Shown here: positions 31,733 through 41,373 of the stretch, piece after piece
How the letters are laid out: every line of letters begins with the position of its first letter
Numbering within the stretch: the stretch's first letter is position 1
Assembly (NCBI RefSeq): GCF_016127315.1
Contig: NZ_CP065997.1
Location: 6,448,001 to 6,512,000, forward strand
DNA: 64,000 bases
Source of the DNA: Achromobacter deleyi
GTDB lineage: Bacteria; Pseudomonadota; Gammaproteobacteria; Burkholderiales; Burkholderiaceae_B
Reading direction: 5' to 3'
Notes under the pieces: model-generated
The model's input: only the letters and a program-made list of their open reading frames with translations
Told to the model about the DNA's origin: nothing
Database searches by the model: none
Translations under genes and position numbers: made by a program

Positions 31733-33517
31733 TCAGTCTTCGCGGAACTGCATCTTGTAGAGCGAGGCGTACAGGCCATTGGCGGCCAGCAGCTCGGGAT
31801 GCGCGCCCTGCTCGACGATCTTGCCGGCGTCGAGCACGATGATGCGGTCGGCGTTCTGCACGGTCGACAGGCGGTGCGCGATGACCAGCGTGGTGCGGCC
31901 CTTCATGAGGCGCTCGAGCGAGGACTGGACCTGGCGTTCGGATTCGTTGTCGAGCGCGGAGGTGGCTTCGTCGAGGATCAGGATGGGCGCGTTCTTGATC
32001 AGGGCGCGGGCGATCGCCAGGCGCTGGCGCTGGCCGCCGGACAGGCGGGCGGCGTTCTCGCCAACGGGGGTGTTGATGCCCTGCGGCAGGCCTTCGACGA
32101 ATTCCAGCAGGTTGGCGGCGGCCAGGGCGTCGCGCACCTGCTGCTCGCTGGCCTGGCCGAGCGCGCCATAGCCGACGTTGGCGGCGATGGTGTCGTCGAA
32201 CAGCACCACGTCCTGGCTGACCAGCGACAGGTGCGAGCGCAGACTGCGCAGCTTCAGGTCGTTGATCGGCACGTCGTCGACCATGATGGCGCCGCTGTCG
32301 GCCAGGACGAAGCGCGGCAGCATGTTGACCAGCGTGGTCTTGCCGCTGCCGGAACGGCCCACCAGGGCCACGGTCTGGCCGGGTTCGACGATGAACGACA
32401 CGTCGTTGACGGTGTCGCGGTCGGCGTCGGAAAAGCGGTGGGTGACGTTGCGGAATTCAACCTTGCCGCGCACCGGTTCGGGCAGCTCGCGCGTGCCGTC
32501 GTCGCCCTCGGGGACCTGGTCGATCAGCGTGAACACGCTTTCGGCGGACACCAGCATCTTCTGCATGCGGGCGGCCAGATTGGTCAGGCGCTTGATCGGG
32601 TCGAAGATCTGGGCCAGCGCCGCCATGAAGGAGGCGAAGCTGCCGACGGTGAGCGCGCCGTTGTTGGCCTGGCTCAGGGCCACGGCGATGACCGCGCCCA
32701 CCGAGATCGAGATGCAGACCTGCGTCAGCGGCGTCAGGGCCGCGTCGGCGGTGGCCGTGCGCATCGCGAAACGACGCAGGCGGGTGCTGACGAAATCGAA
32801 ACGGCCGCGCTCGACCTCGTAGCCGTCGAACAGCTTGATGACGCGCTGGCCGTCGATGCCTTCGCTGACCACGCGGGTCAGTTCGGCGTTCATGTTGACG
32901 GTTTCGCGGTTGATGCGGCGCAGGCGGCTGATGAAGCTGCGGGCGATCAGCACCGAGACCGGCAGCATGATCAGGATGATCAGGGTCAACACCCACGACA
33001 TGTACAGCAGCACGCAGATCAGGGCGATGACCACCAGGGTTTCGCGCACCAGCACCGTGATGACGTCGGTGGCATAACCGGTGACGTTGCCGGCGTCGAT
33101 GGTGAAGCGGTTCAGCAACCGGCCGGTGTCGCCGCGCTTGAAGTCGGCGTCGGGCAGGCCCAGCAGGCGCTCGAACATGTCGCGCCGCATGCCCAGCAGC
33201 ACGTTGTTGGCCACCCACGCCAGCAGGTAGTCACTGAAGAAGTTGCAGACGCCACGCACGAAGATCAGGCCCACCACCGCCAGCGGCAGCGCCCAGACAT
33301 AATAGGGTTTGGCGCCCGAGAAGCCTTCGTCCAGCAACGGCTTCATAATGACGGCCAGCGTGGGCTGCGTGGCCGCGGCGCCGGCCATCAGCAGGATCGC
33401 CAGCACCAACCCCTTCCAGTAGGAACCGACCCGGCTGTAGATACGGTTCCAGAGCTCGGCTTTGACGGGCTGGGAGCCCGCAGGCGCGTTGCGTGCGGCA
33501 GAATTCAATGGAATCAC
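31733..33517 (-). CDS. msbA: Lipid A / LPS-core flippase, ABC transporter
   Basis: Homodimeric ABC exporter that flips lipid A-core across the inner membrane for LPS transport. 594 residues: six-helix membrane domain (about 30-330), then the ATPase with Walker A GRSGSGKTT, Q-loop SQDVVLFDD, signature LSGGQRQRLAIARAL, Walker B ILILDEATSALD and switch IAHRL. Length and N-terminal helix spacing fit MsbA. The start is GTG at 33517. Its place among LPS genes supports MsbA over a drug exporter. The heptosyltransferase-like gene is divergent, 99 bases away. Confidence 0.93.
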   Translation of the reverse strand: MIPLNSAARNAPAGSQPVKAELWNRIYSRVGSYWKGLVLAILLMAGAAATQPTLAVIMKPLLDEGFSGAKPYYVWALPLAVVGLIFVRGVCNFFSDYLLAWVANNVLLGMRRDMFERLLGLPDADFKRGDTGRLLNRFTIDAGNVTGYATDVITVLVRETLVVIALICVLLYMSWVLTLIILIMLPVSVLIARSFISRLRRINRETVNMNAELTRVVSEGIDGQRVIKLFDGYEVERGRFDFVSTRLRRFAMRTATADAALTPLTQVCISISVGAVIAVALSQANNGALTVGSFASFMAALAQIFDPIKRLTNLAARMQKMLVSAESVFTLIDQVPEGDDGTRELPEPVRGKVEFRNVTHRFSDADRDTVNDVSFIVEPGQTVALVGRSGSGKTTLVNMLPRFVLADSGAIMVDDVPINDLKLRSLRSHLSLVSQDVVLFDDTIAANVGYGALGQASEQQVRDALAAANLLEFVEGLPQGINTPVGENAARLSGGQRQRLAIARALIKNAPILILDEATSALDNESERQVQSSLERLMKGRTTLVIAHRLSTVQNADRIIVLDAGKIVEQGAHPELLAANGLYASLYKMQFRED

Positions 33518-33616
33518 TCGCTTTTATACAATTGTGCCCCGGATTGTACTGGCTACGCGTTGCCGCGCGGGGCCGGGCGTCCCCTTTTCAGCCCCTACCG
33601 CGCCGTGCGCCTGTCC

Positions 33617-34588
33617 ATGTCCGAAATCAGTTGCCTTTACGTCCGTCTGCCCAACTGGGTGGGTGATGTCTGCATGAGCCTGCCCAGCCTGCGCACCCTG
33701 CAGGCCACCGGCCTGCCCCTGGTGATCTGCGCCCGCCCCTGGGCCCGGGACCTGTTGGATGGCATCGAGAAACGGGAGTTCCTGCCGATGCTGGGCAAAG
33801 TGGGGCCGGATCGTGCCAAGGTCAGCGCGCACCGCCGCTCGCTGGGGGCCGAAGGCCGCCGCGCCCGCGGGTTGCTGTTGCCGGACTCGCTATCGAGCGC
33901 GCTGGTGTTCCGGCTGGCGGGACTGCCGTCGGCCGGCTACCGCGACGACGGCCGCAGCTTCCTGCTGCGCTGGCCGGTGGCCAAGCCGGACGCCGGGCTG
34001 CACGCGGTGCAGTCCTGGCACCACCTGACCCGCGAGGCGCTGGCCCGCTGGGGGCTGCCGACCGGCCCCGCCGAACCGGGCCCGACGCTCGACCTGCCGC
34101 TGACGCCGGGCCACCAGCAAACCGCCAGCCTGGCCCTGGAAGCGGCCGGCCTGGCCGGCCAGCGCTTCGTCCTGATCGCCCCCACCGCGACCGGGCTGCA
34201 CAAAGGCAGGATCAAGGTATGGCCGGGATTCGATACACTTACCCGCACGCTGCAAGCCCGGGGCCATACCGTGGTAATGTGCCCCCCTCCGGCGGAAACC
34301 GAGGAAGCCCGGCGCAATGCGCCGACGGCGCAGTTGCTGCCCCCGCTGCCGCTGGGCGCGTTCGCCGCGCTGACGGCGCGCGCGGCGTTGGTGATTTGCA
34401 ACGACTCCGGGGTCTCGCACGTGGCCGCCGCGGCAGGCGCCCGCGAGTTGACGCTGTTCGGCGTCACCCGCCCCGGCCGCACCGGCCCGTGGTCGCCCCG
34501 CGCGGTATGTGTCGGTTCGGAAACGGCCTGGCCATCCATCGAGGAGGTGGAACGGCAGGCTGGCCAGTTACTGGACGGCGCGCAGTAA
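33617..34588 (+). CDS. Heptosyltransferase-family (GT9) LPS glycosyltransferase
   Basis: 323 residues in the ADP-heptose:LPS heptosyltransferase family. Visible: LYVRLPNWVGDVCMSLPSL at the N-terminus, a middle LIAPTATGLHKGRIKVWP and the C-terminal NDSGVSHVAAAAG plus LFGVTRPGRTGPWSP, the nucleotide-sugar site of GT9. WaaF is the closest match by motif order, but the DSGVSH site is shared by WaaC and WaaQ, so I do not fix the symbol. It is divergent from msbA and followed by the ElyC-type gene 15 bases later. Confidence 0.85.
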   Translation: MSEISCLYVRLPNWVGDVCMSLPSLRTLQATGLPLVICARPWARDLLDGIEKREFLPMLGKVGPDRAKVSAHRRSLGAEGRRARGLLLPDSLSSALVFRLAGLPSAGYRDDGRSFLLRWPVAKPDAGLHAVQSWHHLTREALARWGLPTGPAEPGPTLDLPLTPGHQQTASLALEAAGLAGQRFVLIAPTATGLHKGRIKVWPGFDTLTRTLQARGHTVVMCPPPAETEEARRNAPTAQLLPPLPLGAFAALTARAALVICNDSGVSHVAAAAGARELTLFGVTRPGRTGPWSPRAVCVGSETAWPSIEEVERQAGQLLDGAQ

Positions 34589-34603
34589 ACGCTTAGTTTT
34601 GAA

Positions 34604-35371
34604 ATGACCATCATGTCCACCTACCTCACGAATCTGATCATCCCCTACAACCTGTGCCTGACCCTGGTGGTGATCGGCCTGGTGCTCGGCCTGTTCCGGC
34701 TGCGCAAGACCGGTGGCGCCCTGATCGTTGCCGGCCTGCTGTGGGCGCTGGCCTGGTCGCTGCCGGCCACCTCGCTGTGGCTGGGCGGCGCGCTGGAAAG
34801 CCGCTATCCGCACCTGCCGCCGACCGAATCGCCGACGGCCGACGCCATCGTGGTGCTGGGCGGCAACACCGCCAACGGGCGCGCCAACTGGTTCCTGCCT
34901 TACGACAAGGACACCGCGGTGGTACGCGTGGACACCGCCGCGCAGCTGTACCTGGCCGGCCGCGCCCCCAAGGTGGTGCTGTCCGGCGGCGCCCTGGAAG
35001 GCGACATCAGCGAGGCCCGCGGCATGGCCCATGCGATCCGCCAGCAGGGCGTGCCGGAATCGGCCCTGATCCTGGAAAACGCCAGCCGTACCACCTACGA
35101 GAACGCGGCCCTGACCGAAGACCAGCTCAAGACGCGCGGCATCGGCAAGGTGCTGCTGGTGACCTCGGCGTTGCACATGCCGCGCGCCATGGCGGCCTTC
35201 TCCAAGCAGGGCGTGGTCGCCATCGCCGCCCCCGCGCCGCCGCAGATCGTGGCGCCAACCGACGGTTCGCTCAACCGCTGGCTGCCCGACCAGCGCACCT
35301 TCGACGCCAGCCGCTCGATCATCAAGGAATACGCCGGCCTGTTCGTGTACTGGCTGCGCGGGTGGGTCTGA
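34604..35371 (+). CDS. ElyC/SanA/YdcF-family membrane protein (DUF218)
   Basis: 255 residues. Two membrane segments at the N-terminus (about 10-28 and 38-58) precede a DUF218 domain beginning [14 protein letters not shown], with [16 protein letters not shown] and ASRTTYENA, then [10 protein letters not shown]. This fits the ElyC group, linked in E. coli to envelope and peptidoglycan or undecaprenyl-lipid upkeep. The biochemical activity is not established. It shares the strand and tight spacing with the heptosyltransferase gene, in line with an envelope role. An ATG nine bases later is an equally possible start. Confidence 0.85.
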   Translation: MTIMSTYLTNLIIPYNLCLTLVVIGLVLGLFRLRKTGGALIVAGLLWALAWSLPATSLWLGGALESRYPHLPPTESPTADAIVVLGGNTANGRANWFLPYDKDTAVVRVDTAAQLYLAGRAPKVVLSGGALEGDISEARGMAHAIRQQGVPESALILENASRTTYENAALTEDQLKTRGIGKVLLVTSALHMPRAMAAFSKQGVVAIAAPAPPQIVAPTDGSLNRWLPDQRTFDASRSIIKEYAGLFVYWLRGWV

Positions 35372-35373
35372 GC

Positions 35374-35646
35374 ATGGCGACGGCGCTGGCCTGTCGGCCG
35401 GGATGCGGCGCCTGTTGCATCGCGCCGTCGATCACCCGGCCGATTCCGGGGATGCCGCATGGCAAGCCGGCGGGCGTGCCCTGTATCCAGCTGCTGCCGG
35501 ACATGCGCTGCGCCATCTTCGGCCAGCCGTCACGGCCGGATTTCTGCGGCGGACTGCAGGCCCAGGCCGAAATGTGCGGACCGGATCGGGAATACGCGGT
35601 GCGCTGGCTGGGCGAACTCGAACGCGCCACGGCGCCAGCGCACTGA
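35374..35646 (+). CDS. YkgJ-family cysteine cluster protein
   Basis: 90 residues with Cys at CRPGCGACC near the N-terminus and further single Cys in VPCIQL, MRCAIF, FCGGL and MCGPD. The spacing fits the YkgJ family, thought to bind zinc or an iron-sulfur cluster; no function is known. It begins two bases after the stop of the ElyC-type gene, so both are cotranscribed. Confidence 0.85.
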   Translation: MATALACRPGCGACCIAPSITRPIPGMPHGKPAGVPCIQLLPDMRCAIFGQPSRPDFCGGLQAQAEMCGPDREYAVRWLGELERATAPAH

Positions 35647-35652
35647 ATGCGC

Positions 35653-35674
35653 AACGGGACCTCGCGGTCCCGTT
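35653..35674 (+). terminator. Hairpin after the ykgJ-like gene
   Basis: AACGGGACC-TCGC-GGTCCCGTT, a perfect 9-bp stem. The following T run is weak (GTCGTTTCT). It lies between two convergent transcription units. Confidence 0.6.
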
Positions 35675-35705
35675 GTCGTTTCTGGCGCGGGCCTCGCGGC
35701 CGCCG

Positions 35706-36854
35706 TCAGGCGCGCTCGGCCAGCACGGCCTGATACAGGTCCTCGTAGCGCGCCGCCACGGTTTCCCAGCTCTGGGCGCGGGCGATCGCCAGGCCGCGTT
35801 CGGACAGCGCCGCGCGCAGCTCGGGCTCGTCGCCCAGGCGTTGCAGGGCCTGCGCCAGCTGGGCGCCGTCGCGCGGGTCCTGCAGGATCAGCGCATCCTT
35901 GCCGGCCGACAGGTACTGGGCGAAGCCGCAATAGGCGGGCGAACTGACCACCACCGGCAGGCCGTGCGACATGGCTTCCAGCGGCGCCATGGCGTAGCTG
36001 TCGTTGAGCGTGGGATGCGCGTAGATGTCGGCCGCGGCGAAATAGCGGGCGACCTCGGGCGTGGGATCCACCAGGGTGACGCGGCTGGCGACCGCGCCGG
36101 CCGCGCGCACGCGGTCGCGGGTGGCCTCGTCGGCGCCCACCACCAGCAGGCGGTACGGCGCCGGCAACAGCGCCAGGGCGTCGAGCAGCGCGGGCAGGCC
36201 CTTGCGCAGCGGATTGCGGGCCACCAGCAGGCAGCCGATGGTGGCGTCGTCCCAGCCGAGTTCGGCGCGGGTGGCGGCGCGGGCCGCGGCGGCCTCGGGC
36301 GCGGGCAGCTTGACGCCAGGCGCGATGATCTCGACCGGCAACTGCGGGCCGTAGCTGCGGTGCAGCTGGTCCATGATCAGGCCGGACACCGCCACCACGC
36401 GCCGCGCGGACGCGCGGCGCACGCGGAACTTCTCCAGCAACAGATAGGTGGCCAGCCGCGGGCTGAGCCAGGCCAGCGCGCGCTTGAGCGGCTTGACCCG
36501 GGTCAGGCGGTTGTAGCGCACCGGCGTGACGTGCATGACCTGGATTTCACCGGCCCAGCCGTTCATGTGCGAATGCACGATGTCGTAGCGGCCGCGGGTC
36601 AGGCGATCGGCCTTCCAGGCGAAATACAGCACCCGCATCCAGCTGGGCAGCCAGCCGGGGAAACGCACGGGCAGGAAGGGAAACGGCAGGTCGCTGTCGA
36701 AGTCGCGCGCCACCACGGAAATGTCGTGGCGTTCGCCCAGCACGCGCATGAGTTCGACGCCGTAGGCCTCGGCGCCGCCGAAACGGTTGCCGAAGCGGTC
36801 GACCAGCAGTGCGATACGCAACCGCCGCTCAGCCGCGACCGCGGACGTCTTCAT
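35706..36854 (-). CDS. Glycosyltransferase family 4, LPS core (last gene of the cluster)
   Basis: 382 residues with a GT-B fold. N-terminal Rossmann half with IALLVDRFGNRFGGAEAY, the acceptor half with DIVHSHMNGW, and the C-terminal nucleotide-sugar half with LLVARNPLRKGLPALLDAL and the catalytic E-x7-E motif in LEAMSHGLPVV. It overlaps the preceding deacetylase gene by 26 bases, so expression is coupled. The cluster resembles the LPS core genes reported in Bordetella pertussis (BP2328-BP2331), from memory. The sugar added cannot be read. Confidence 0.88.
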   Translation of the reverse strand: MKTSAVAAERRLRIALLVDRFGNRFGGAEAYGVELMRVLGERHDISVVARDFDSDLPFPFLPVRFPGWLPSWMRVLYFAWKADRLTRGRYDIVHSHMNGWAGEIQVMHVTPVRYNRLTRVKPLKRALAWLSPRLATYLLLEKFRVRRASARRVVAVSGLIMDQLHRSYGPQLPVEIIAPGVKLPAPEAAAARAATRAELGWDDATIGCLLVARNPLRKGLPALLDALALLPAPYRLLVVGADEATRDRVRAAGAVASRVTLVDPTPEVARYFAAADIYAHPTLNDSYAMAPLEAMSHGLPVVVSSPAYCGFAQYLSAGKDALILQDPRDGAQLAQALQRLGDEPELRAALSERGLAIARAQSWETVAARYEDLYQAVLAERA

Positions 36855-37554
36855 AACGCGTCAGGCATTTCTGCAGGAAACTCAAAATGCCGGTCGACCG
36901 CGACACCGTCACCCGCGGCAGGCCGAACGGGTCGTCGCTGGCCTTGGCCAGCCCGCGCTTGGTCAGCGTGGCGTTGTCATAGCCCGCTTCGCGCGCCATG
37001 ACCAGGTGTTCCGGGCCATGGTCGCCATAGGGATAACAGAAGGCGGTGACGGGCGCGCCCAGCACCTGCTCCAGCGCGTCCTTGGACTCGACCATCTGGC
37101 GGCGCGCCTCGTCGGGCGTCATTTCGGGCAGGTGGACGTGGTCCAGGGTGTGCGAGCCGACCTCGTGGCCGGACGCGGCCCATTGGCGCATCTCGTCGAC
37201 CGTCATCAGCGGCGAGAAGGGAATGCCGATCTTGGCGTCCCAGACATTGCCGCCGTCGAACTGGTTGGCCACCAGGTAGTTGGTGGCGGTGAAGCCCAGC
37301 TTGTCCAGCACCGGCATCGCGTTCTGGACCACGTTGCGGTAGCCGTCGTCGAAGGTCAGGCCGAACACCTTGCCGCGGCGCTCGCCGCGCACGTAGGGCA
37401 TGACGTCGCGCATCGACAGGCCGCGATAGCCCAGGAAGCGCATCCAGCGCATCTGGCGCGCGAAATCGTCCGGGTGCACCGTCAGGCCGCGGAACGGCGT
37501 GCCCTTGGGATTGGGCTCGCCGATCTGGTGGTACATGAGAATTGGGATAGACAT
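36829..37554 (-). CDS. NodB-type polysaccharide deacetylase
   Basis: 241 residues, carbohydrate esterase family 4. Motif 1 LTFDDGYRN, motif 2 EVGSHTLDHVHL (H-x3-H metal ligands), and CYPYGDHG are present. In LPS gene clusters such enzymes remove acetyl from a HexNAc residue to give a free amino sugar. No signal peptide is visible, so the reaction is probably cytosolic, before the lipid-linked core is flipped. It is 18 bases from the upstream glycosyltransferase gene. Confidence 0.9.
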   Translation of the reverse strand: MSIPILMYHQIGEPNPKGTPFRGLTVHPDDFARQMRWMRFLGYRGLSMRDVMPYVRGERRGKVFGLTFDDGYRNVVQNAMPVLDKLGFTATNYLVANQFDGGNVWDAKIGIPFSPLMTVDEMRQWAASGHEVGSHTLDHVHLPEMTPDEARRQMVESKDALEQVLGAPVTAFCYPYGDHGPEHLVMAREAGYDNATLTKRGLAKASDDPFGLPRVTVSRSTGILSFLQKCLTRYEDVRGRG

Positions 37555-37572
37555 AGCGCGGATTATAAAGGC

Positions 37573-38688
37573 TCAGTGTCCGCCCAATGTACGTTGGTAG
37601 ACGTCGATCGTGGCTTGCGCGAAACGCGCCAGGTTGAAGTCGCGCTCGGCGGTCTGGCGGGCGTTCCGCCCCATCTCCCGCACCTGCGCGGGGTCATCCA
37701 GCATGAGACGCAGACGCGCGGTCATGGCGGCCACGTCGCGCACCGGCACGATCCAGCCGTCGACGCCGTCGGTCACGTTCTCGGGCAGGCCGCCGGCGTC
37801 GGTCACCAGCGCCGGCAGACCCAGGCCCATGATCTCGCGGCAGGCGAACGACAGCGCCTCGCGGTACGAAAGCACGAAGCCGGCGTGGCACGAGGCCAGC
37901 GCCGCCCGCACGTCGTCGAGCAGGCCGGGGAAGCGTACCTGGTCGATCATGCCGAGTTCGCGCACGCGATCGAGCTTGGCCTCGGACGGCGGGTCGCCGG
38001 CCACCAGCAGCAGCACGCGCTCGCGGTCGCCCGGCGGCAGCGCCGCCACGGCGGCCACCAGGTCGAGCCAGCCCTTGTCGTAGTCGGTGCCGCCGGCGCT
38101 GCCCAGCAGCAACTTGCCCTGCCATTGCGGGCCGAAGAAGATCTCGCGCAGCTTATCCAGGCTGTCGGGCGGCGGCGGCGCGAAAAAGCGCGTATCGATG
38201 CCGTGACGGATCGTGGTGATCGGCCGCTTGCGATAGGGGGAATCGGCCAGCAGGCGATGGATGTAGTCGCTGACGGCGATGCTGTGGTCGGTGGCCAGCG
38301 CGACGCGTAGCTTGTGGCCGAAGCTGGTGACCGGGTGGTCGTTGTGTTTGGTGAACACGATGCGCGGACGGTGCGCCATCGCCAACGTGGCCAGCATGAC
38401 CTGCTTGTGGTCTGCCGAGCCGTTGGCGTGGATGATGTCGAAGCGGCCGCCCTTGATCAGGCGGCGCAACCGGGCACGGTCCTTGAACCAGGACGACGGC
38501 CGCGTGGTGTAGCGCATGTCGACCACCGTGACGCCCGGGACCGCCTTGGCGTAGCGATACAGGCGGCTGGTGGCGGGCGCGGCGACCGTGATCTGGTGCT
38601 CCGCGGCCAGGGCGCGCGCCAGGTTGATGATGTAGGTGACGTGCCCACCGCCGTTGCCGGCGTGGAAGTTGGTGTAGAGGATTTTCAC
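37573..38688 (-). CDS. Glycosyltransferase family 4, LPS core
   Basis: 371 residues, GT-B fold. N-terminus KILYTNFHAGNGGGHVTYI, then RFDIIHANGSADH, the middle LLLGSAGGTDYDKGWLDL and the C-terminal SYREALSFACREIMGLGLPALV with the family-4 E-x7-E site. Start ATG overlaps the stop of the WaaE-like gene by four bases. It likely adds a core sugar; which one is unknown. Confidence 0.88.
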   Translation of the reverse strand: MKILYTNFHAGNGGGHVTYIINLARALAAEHQITVAAPATSRLYRYAKAVPGVTVVDMRYTTRPSSWFKDRARLRRLIKGGRFDIIHANGSADHKQVMLATLAMAHRPRIVFTKHNDHPVTSFGHKLRVALATDHSIAVSDYIHRLLADSPYRKRPITTIRHGIDTRFFAPPPPDSLDKLREIFFGPQWQGKLLLGSAGGTDYDKGWLDLVAAVAALPPGDRERVLLLVAGDPPSEAKLDRVRELGMIDQVRFPGLLDDVRAALASCHAGFVLSYREALSFACREIMGLGLPALVTDAGGLPENVTDGVDGWIVPVRDVAAMTARLRLMLDDPAQVREMGRNARQTAERDFNLARFAQATIDVYQRTLGGH

Positions 38689-39440
38689 TTGTTTTTATCA
38701 ACCAGGAACATCAGCTTCGAATAACGGAAGAAGCTGCCCGCGGCGGCCGTCACCGCCAGCACCAGGCCATGGCGGCCGTCGAGAAAGCCGCGCCGGATCA
38801 GATAGATGCGCACGAAGGTCCAGAAGCTGTGGCCGAGCGCACCGAACACGGAGGTACGGCGGCCCTTGGCGTGCATCATCGCGGCGGCGTCGGACGAGTA
38901 GCGGTTGATCTTGGTGATCAGCGCATCCAGGTTGTCGTACGGGTAATGCTGGAAGTGGCCGGCGAGCCGCAGCGGCGCCTGGCCGCTGGCCGGCACCACC
39001 CGCTCGTGCACCACCACGTCGTTGAAACGCGCCGTGCCGCGCTTGAACAGGCGCAGCACGTAATCGGGCCACCAGCCGCTGTGGCGGATGTCGCGGCCGC
39101 AGAAATTCGACAGGCGGGCGATCTCGTAGGCCGCGCCGCGCGGCGCGGCGATGGTGTCCTGGATCTCGCGGGCCAGCTCGGGCGTGACGCGCTCGTCGGC
39201 GTCGATCGACAGCACCCAGTCGCCGGTGGCCAGGTCCAGCGCACGGTTCTTCTGCGGACCGAAACCAGGCCAGTCGGCCGTCACCTCGACCCGCGCCCCC
39301 AGGGCGCGCGCCAGTTCCACCGTGCCGTCGGTGCTGCCCGAATCCACCACGATGAACTCGTCGGCGAAGGCGACCGACTTGAGGCAGTCGGCGATGTTGG
39401 CCGCTTCGTTCTTGGTGATGACTATGACTGATAACTTCAT
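38685..39440 (-). CDS. Glycosyltransferase family 2, WaaE/LgtF-like
   Basis: 251 residues. The N-terminus KLSVIVITKNEAANI, VDSGSTDGT, GPQKNRALDLATGDWVLSIDADERV (in two parts, holding the DAD metal motif) and the SGWWPDYVLRLFKRG acceptor segment fit the WaaE/KdtX/LgtF group, which adds glucose to the first core heptose. The C-terminus has a hydrophobic helix that may bind the membrane. Overlaps the neighbouring genes by four bases on each side. Confidence 0.9.
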   Translation of the reverse strand: MKLSVIVITKNEAANIADCLKSVAFADEFIVVDSGSTDGTVELARALGARVEVTADWPGFGPQKNRALDLATGDWVLSIDADERVTPELAREIQDTIAAPRGAAYEIARLSNFCGRDIRHSGWWPDYVLRLFKRGTARFNDVVVHERVVPASGQAPLRLAGHFQHYPYDNLDALITKINRYSSDAAAMMHAKGRRTSVFGALGHSFWTFVRIYLIRRGFLDGRHGLVLAVTAAAGSFFRYSKLMFLVDKNK

Positions 39441-40285
39441 CCGCGATTCCTAAGACGCTTTTTCCAGGCCTTCCAGGCGAGATAGCGCGGCCCCCAGAAG
39501 GGATCGCGCGACAGCCAGATGCGCCGGTTCAACCAGGTGCCGCCCTGGTTGCGCACCGCGAAGCGGTAGATGTGCGCGGGATCTGCGCCGGGCGTGTTCT
39601 GGCCGAACGGGTCGGTCGTGTAGAGGTGGCGAAAGCCCGCCTGGCGGGCGGCGGCCACGTAGTCGGCATCGAAATAGCCCTGCGGCCAGCAGAGGTGGTC
39701 GCTGGCCTGCCCCAGCCGGCGCGTCAGCGTCTCGCGCGAATCGGCCAGTTCCTGGACGATGTGGGCGCGCCTGGCCTCGGTATCGGCGCCACAGACCTTG
39801 TCCCAGCGGGTGTGGGTATGGGTGTGCGAATGGAATTCGAAGGTGCCGGCGGCCTGCATGGCCTCGATCTCGCTCCAGCGCAACATGGCGTCGTCGCTGC
39901 GGCCCTCGGCCACCAGCTTCTTGCAGGCATCGTGGTCGGGCGTGGCCGGCAGCGGCAGGTCCTGCCCGGCGTGCGCGCGCACGGGTCCGTCGCCGATCCA
40001 GCCGGTGATGGTGAACAGCACGGCGCGCATGCCGTGGCGCGCCAGCACTGGATGGGCATGGACCCAGTTGTCGAGATAGCCGTCGTCGAAGGTGATCAGC
40101 ACCGAGCGCTCGGGCGCCGGCGCGCCGGCCAGGTAGGCGGCGAACTGGTCGGTCGACAGCGACTGGTAGCCGGCGCGCGCCAGGCGCGCGATCTGGGCCT
40201 CGAACACGTCCGGCGTGGCGGCGATCATGCCGCCGGCCGGCGTGACGTGGTGGTACATCAGCACCGGGACATTGGGCGCGCTCAT
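39437..40285 (-). CDS. Second NodB-type polysaccharide deacetylase
   Basis: 282 residues from ATG 40285, which overlaps the stop of the upstream glycosyltransferase gene (ATGA). Motifs: VLMYHHVTPAGG, LITFDDGYLDNW, EFHSHTHTHTRWD and LCWPQGYFD, so the catalytic Asp and the His ligands are present. It differs clearly from the other deacetylase in the cluster, with a basic C-terminus (AWKAWKKRLRNR). A longer open frame upstream only mirrors the neighbouring gene. Confidence 0.9.
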   Translation of the reverse strand: MSAPNVPVLMYHHVTPAGGMIAATPDVFEAQIARLARAGYQSLSTDQFAAYLAGAPAPERSVLITFDDGYLDNWVHAHPVLARHGMRAVLFTITGWIGDGPVRAHAGQDLPLPATPDHDACKKLVAEGRSDDAMLRWSEIEAMQAAGTFEFHSHTHTHTRWDKVCGADTEARRAHIVQELADSRETLTRRLGQASDHLCWPQGYFDADYVAAARQAGFRHLYTTDPFGQNTPGADPAHIYRFAVRNQGGTWLNRRIWLSRDPFWGPRYLAWKAWKKRLRNRG

Positions 40286-41373
40286 CCGCGCCGCTCCGCC
40301 AGCCAGCGGGTGTAGACGGCCTCGGTGGTCTCGGCCAGGCGGGCGGGCGAGAACACGCCCTCTTCCCAGACCATCTTGCGGCCGGCCTCGCCCATGCGGT
40401 GACGCAGCGCGGCGTCGTCGATCAGCGTCTCGAGCGCGGCGGTGAGCGCGACCGGGTCCCTGGGCGGCATCAGGATGCCGGTTTCGCCGTTGCGGAACAT
40501 CTCGGACACGCCGCCGACGTCGGTACCGATGACCGGCAGGCCGCTGGCCTGGGCCTCGACGTAGACGGTGCCGGAAGCTTCCTGCTGGGTCGCCAGCGCG
40601 AACAGGTCGCAGCCGGCCAACAGGTTGGGCACGTCGCGGCGCATACCCATCAAGTGGATGCGATCGGCCAAGCCACGTTCGGCCACGTAGGCCTGGGTCT
40701 GCTCGAACACCGGCGAACCGCCGCCCACGAATACCAGGTGCAGCTTGGGCCGGGTAGCCATCAGCGGCGCGATGGCGTCGATCAGGTCCTTGTGGCCCTT
40801 GGTGGCGCGCATCACGGCGACACAGCCGACCACCAGGTCGTCCGGCGCCAGCCCGAGTTCCTCGCGCAGGGTCGAATGCTCTACCGGCGGCGGCAGCACG
40901 ATGGGCGAATAGACGGTGGCGACGCGATCGGCCGGCACGCCGCGCGCGATCAGGTGCTCGCGCACATGGTCGCTGACGGTGGTGACGCGATGCGGCAGGC
41001 GCGTGTACGACCAAAGCCAGCCGACCCTGTTGGACAGGTGGCGGGTGCGCACGATCAGCGGCGTGCCCGCCAGGCGGCCGGCGGCCGCGGCGATCACGGT
41101 GTCGCGCCGGCTATGGGTATTGAGTACGTCGAAGCGGCCTTCGCGCAAGATGCGGCGGATGGCGGCAACGCCCTTCAGGTAGTTGACCGGCCCGTCCATC
41201 TCCAGCGCGTGAACCGTGAAGCCGACGTCCGACAGACGCTCGGCCAGCAGCGCGCTCGGCTGGCAGATGGCCTCGAGGTGATGGCCACGCGCTCGCATGG
41301 CGTTCATCTCCTTGAAGACACGGCCTTCCTGGCCACCGAAACTGGTGGCGGCCTCCGAGTGGACGATGCGCAT
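40282..41373 (-). CDS. Glycosyltransferase family 4, LPS core
   Basis: 363 residues from ATG 41373. RIVHSEAATSFGGQEGRVFKE at the N-terminus, FDVLNTHSRRDT, VGCVAVMRATKGHKDLIDAI and the C-terminal EAQASGLPVIGTDVGG with the E-x7-E site. The start shares a base with the dnaE stop (TGATG), so translation may be coupled to dnaE. It is the first gene of the LPS part of the operon. Confidence 0.9.
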   Translation of the reverse strand: MRIVHSEAATSFGGQEGRVFKEMNAMRARGHHLEAICQPSALLAERLSDVGFTVHALEMDGPVNYLKGVAAIRRILREGRFDVLNTHSRRDTVIAAAAGRLAGTPLIVRTRHLSNRVGWLWSYTRLPHRVTTVSDHVREHLIARGVPADRVATVYSPIVLPPPVEHSTLREELGLAPDDLVVGCVAVMRATKGHKDLIDAIAPLMATRPKLHLVFVGGGSPVFEQTQAYVAERGLADRIHLMGMRRDVPNLLAGCDLFALATQQEASGTVYVEAQASGLPVIGTDVGGVSEMFRNGETGILMPPRDPVALTAALETLIDDAALRHRMGEAGRKMVWEEGVFSPARLAETTEAVYTRWLAERRG

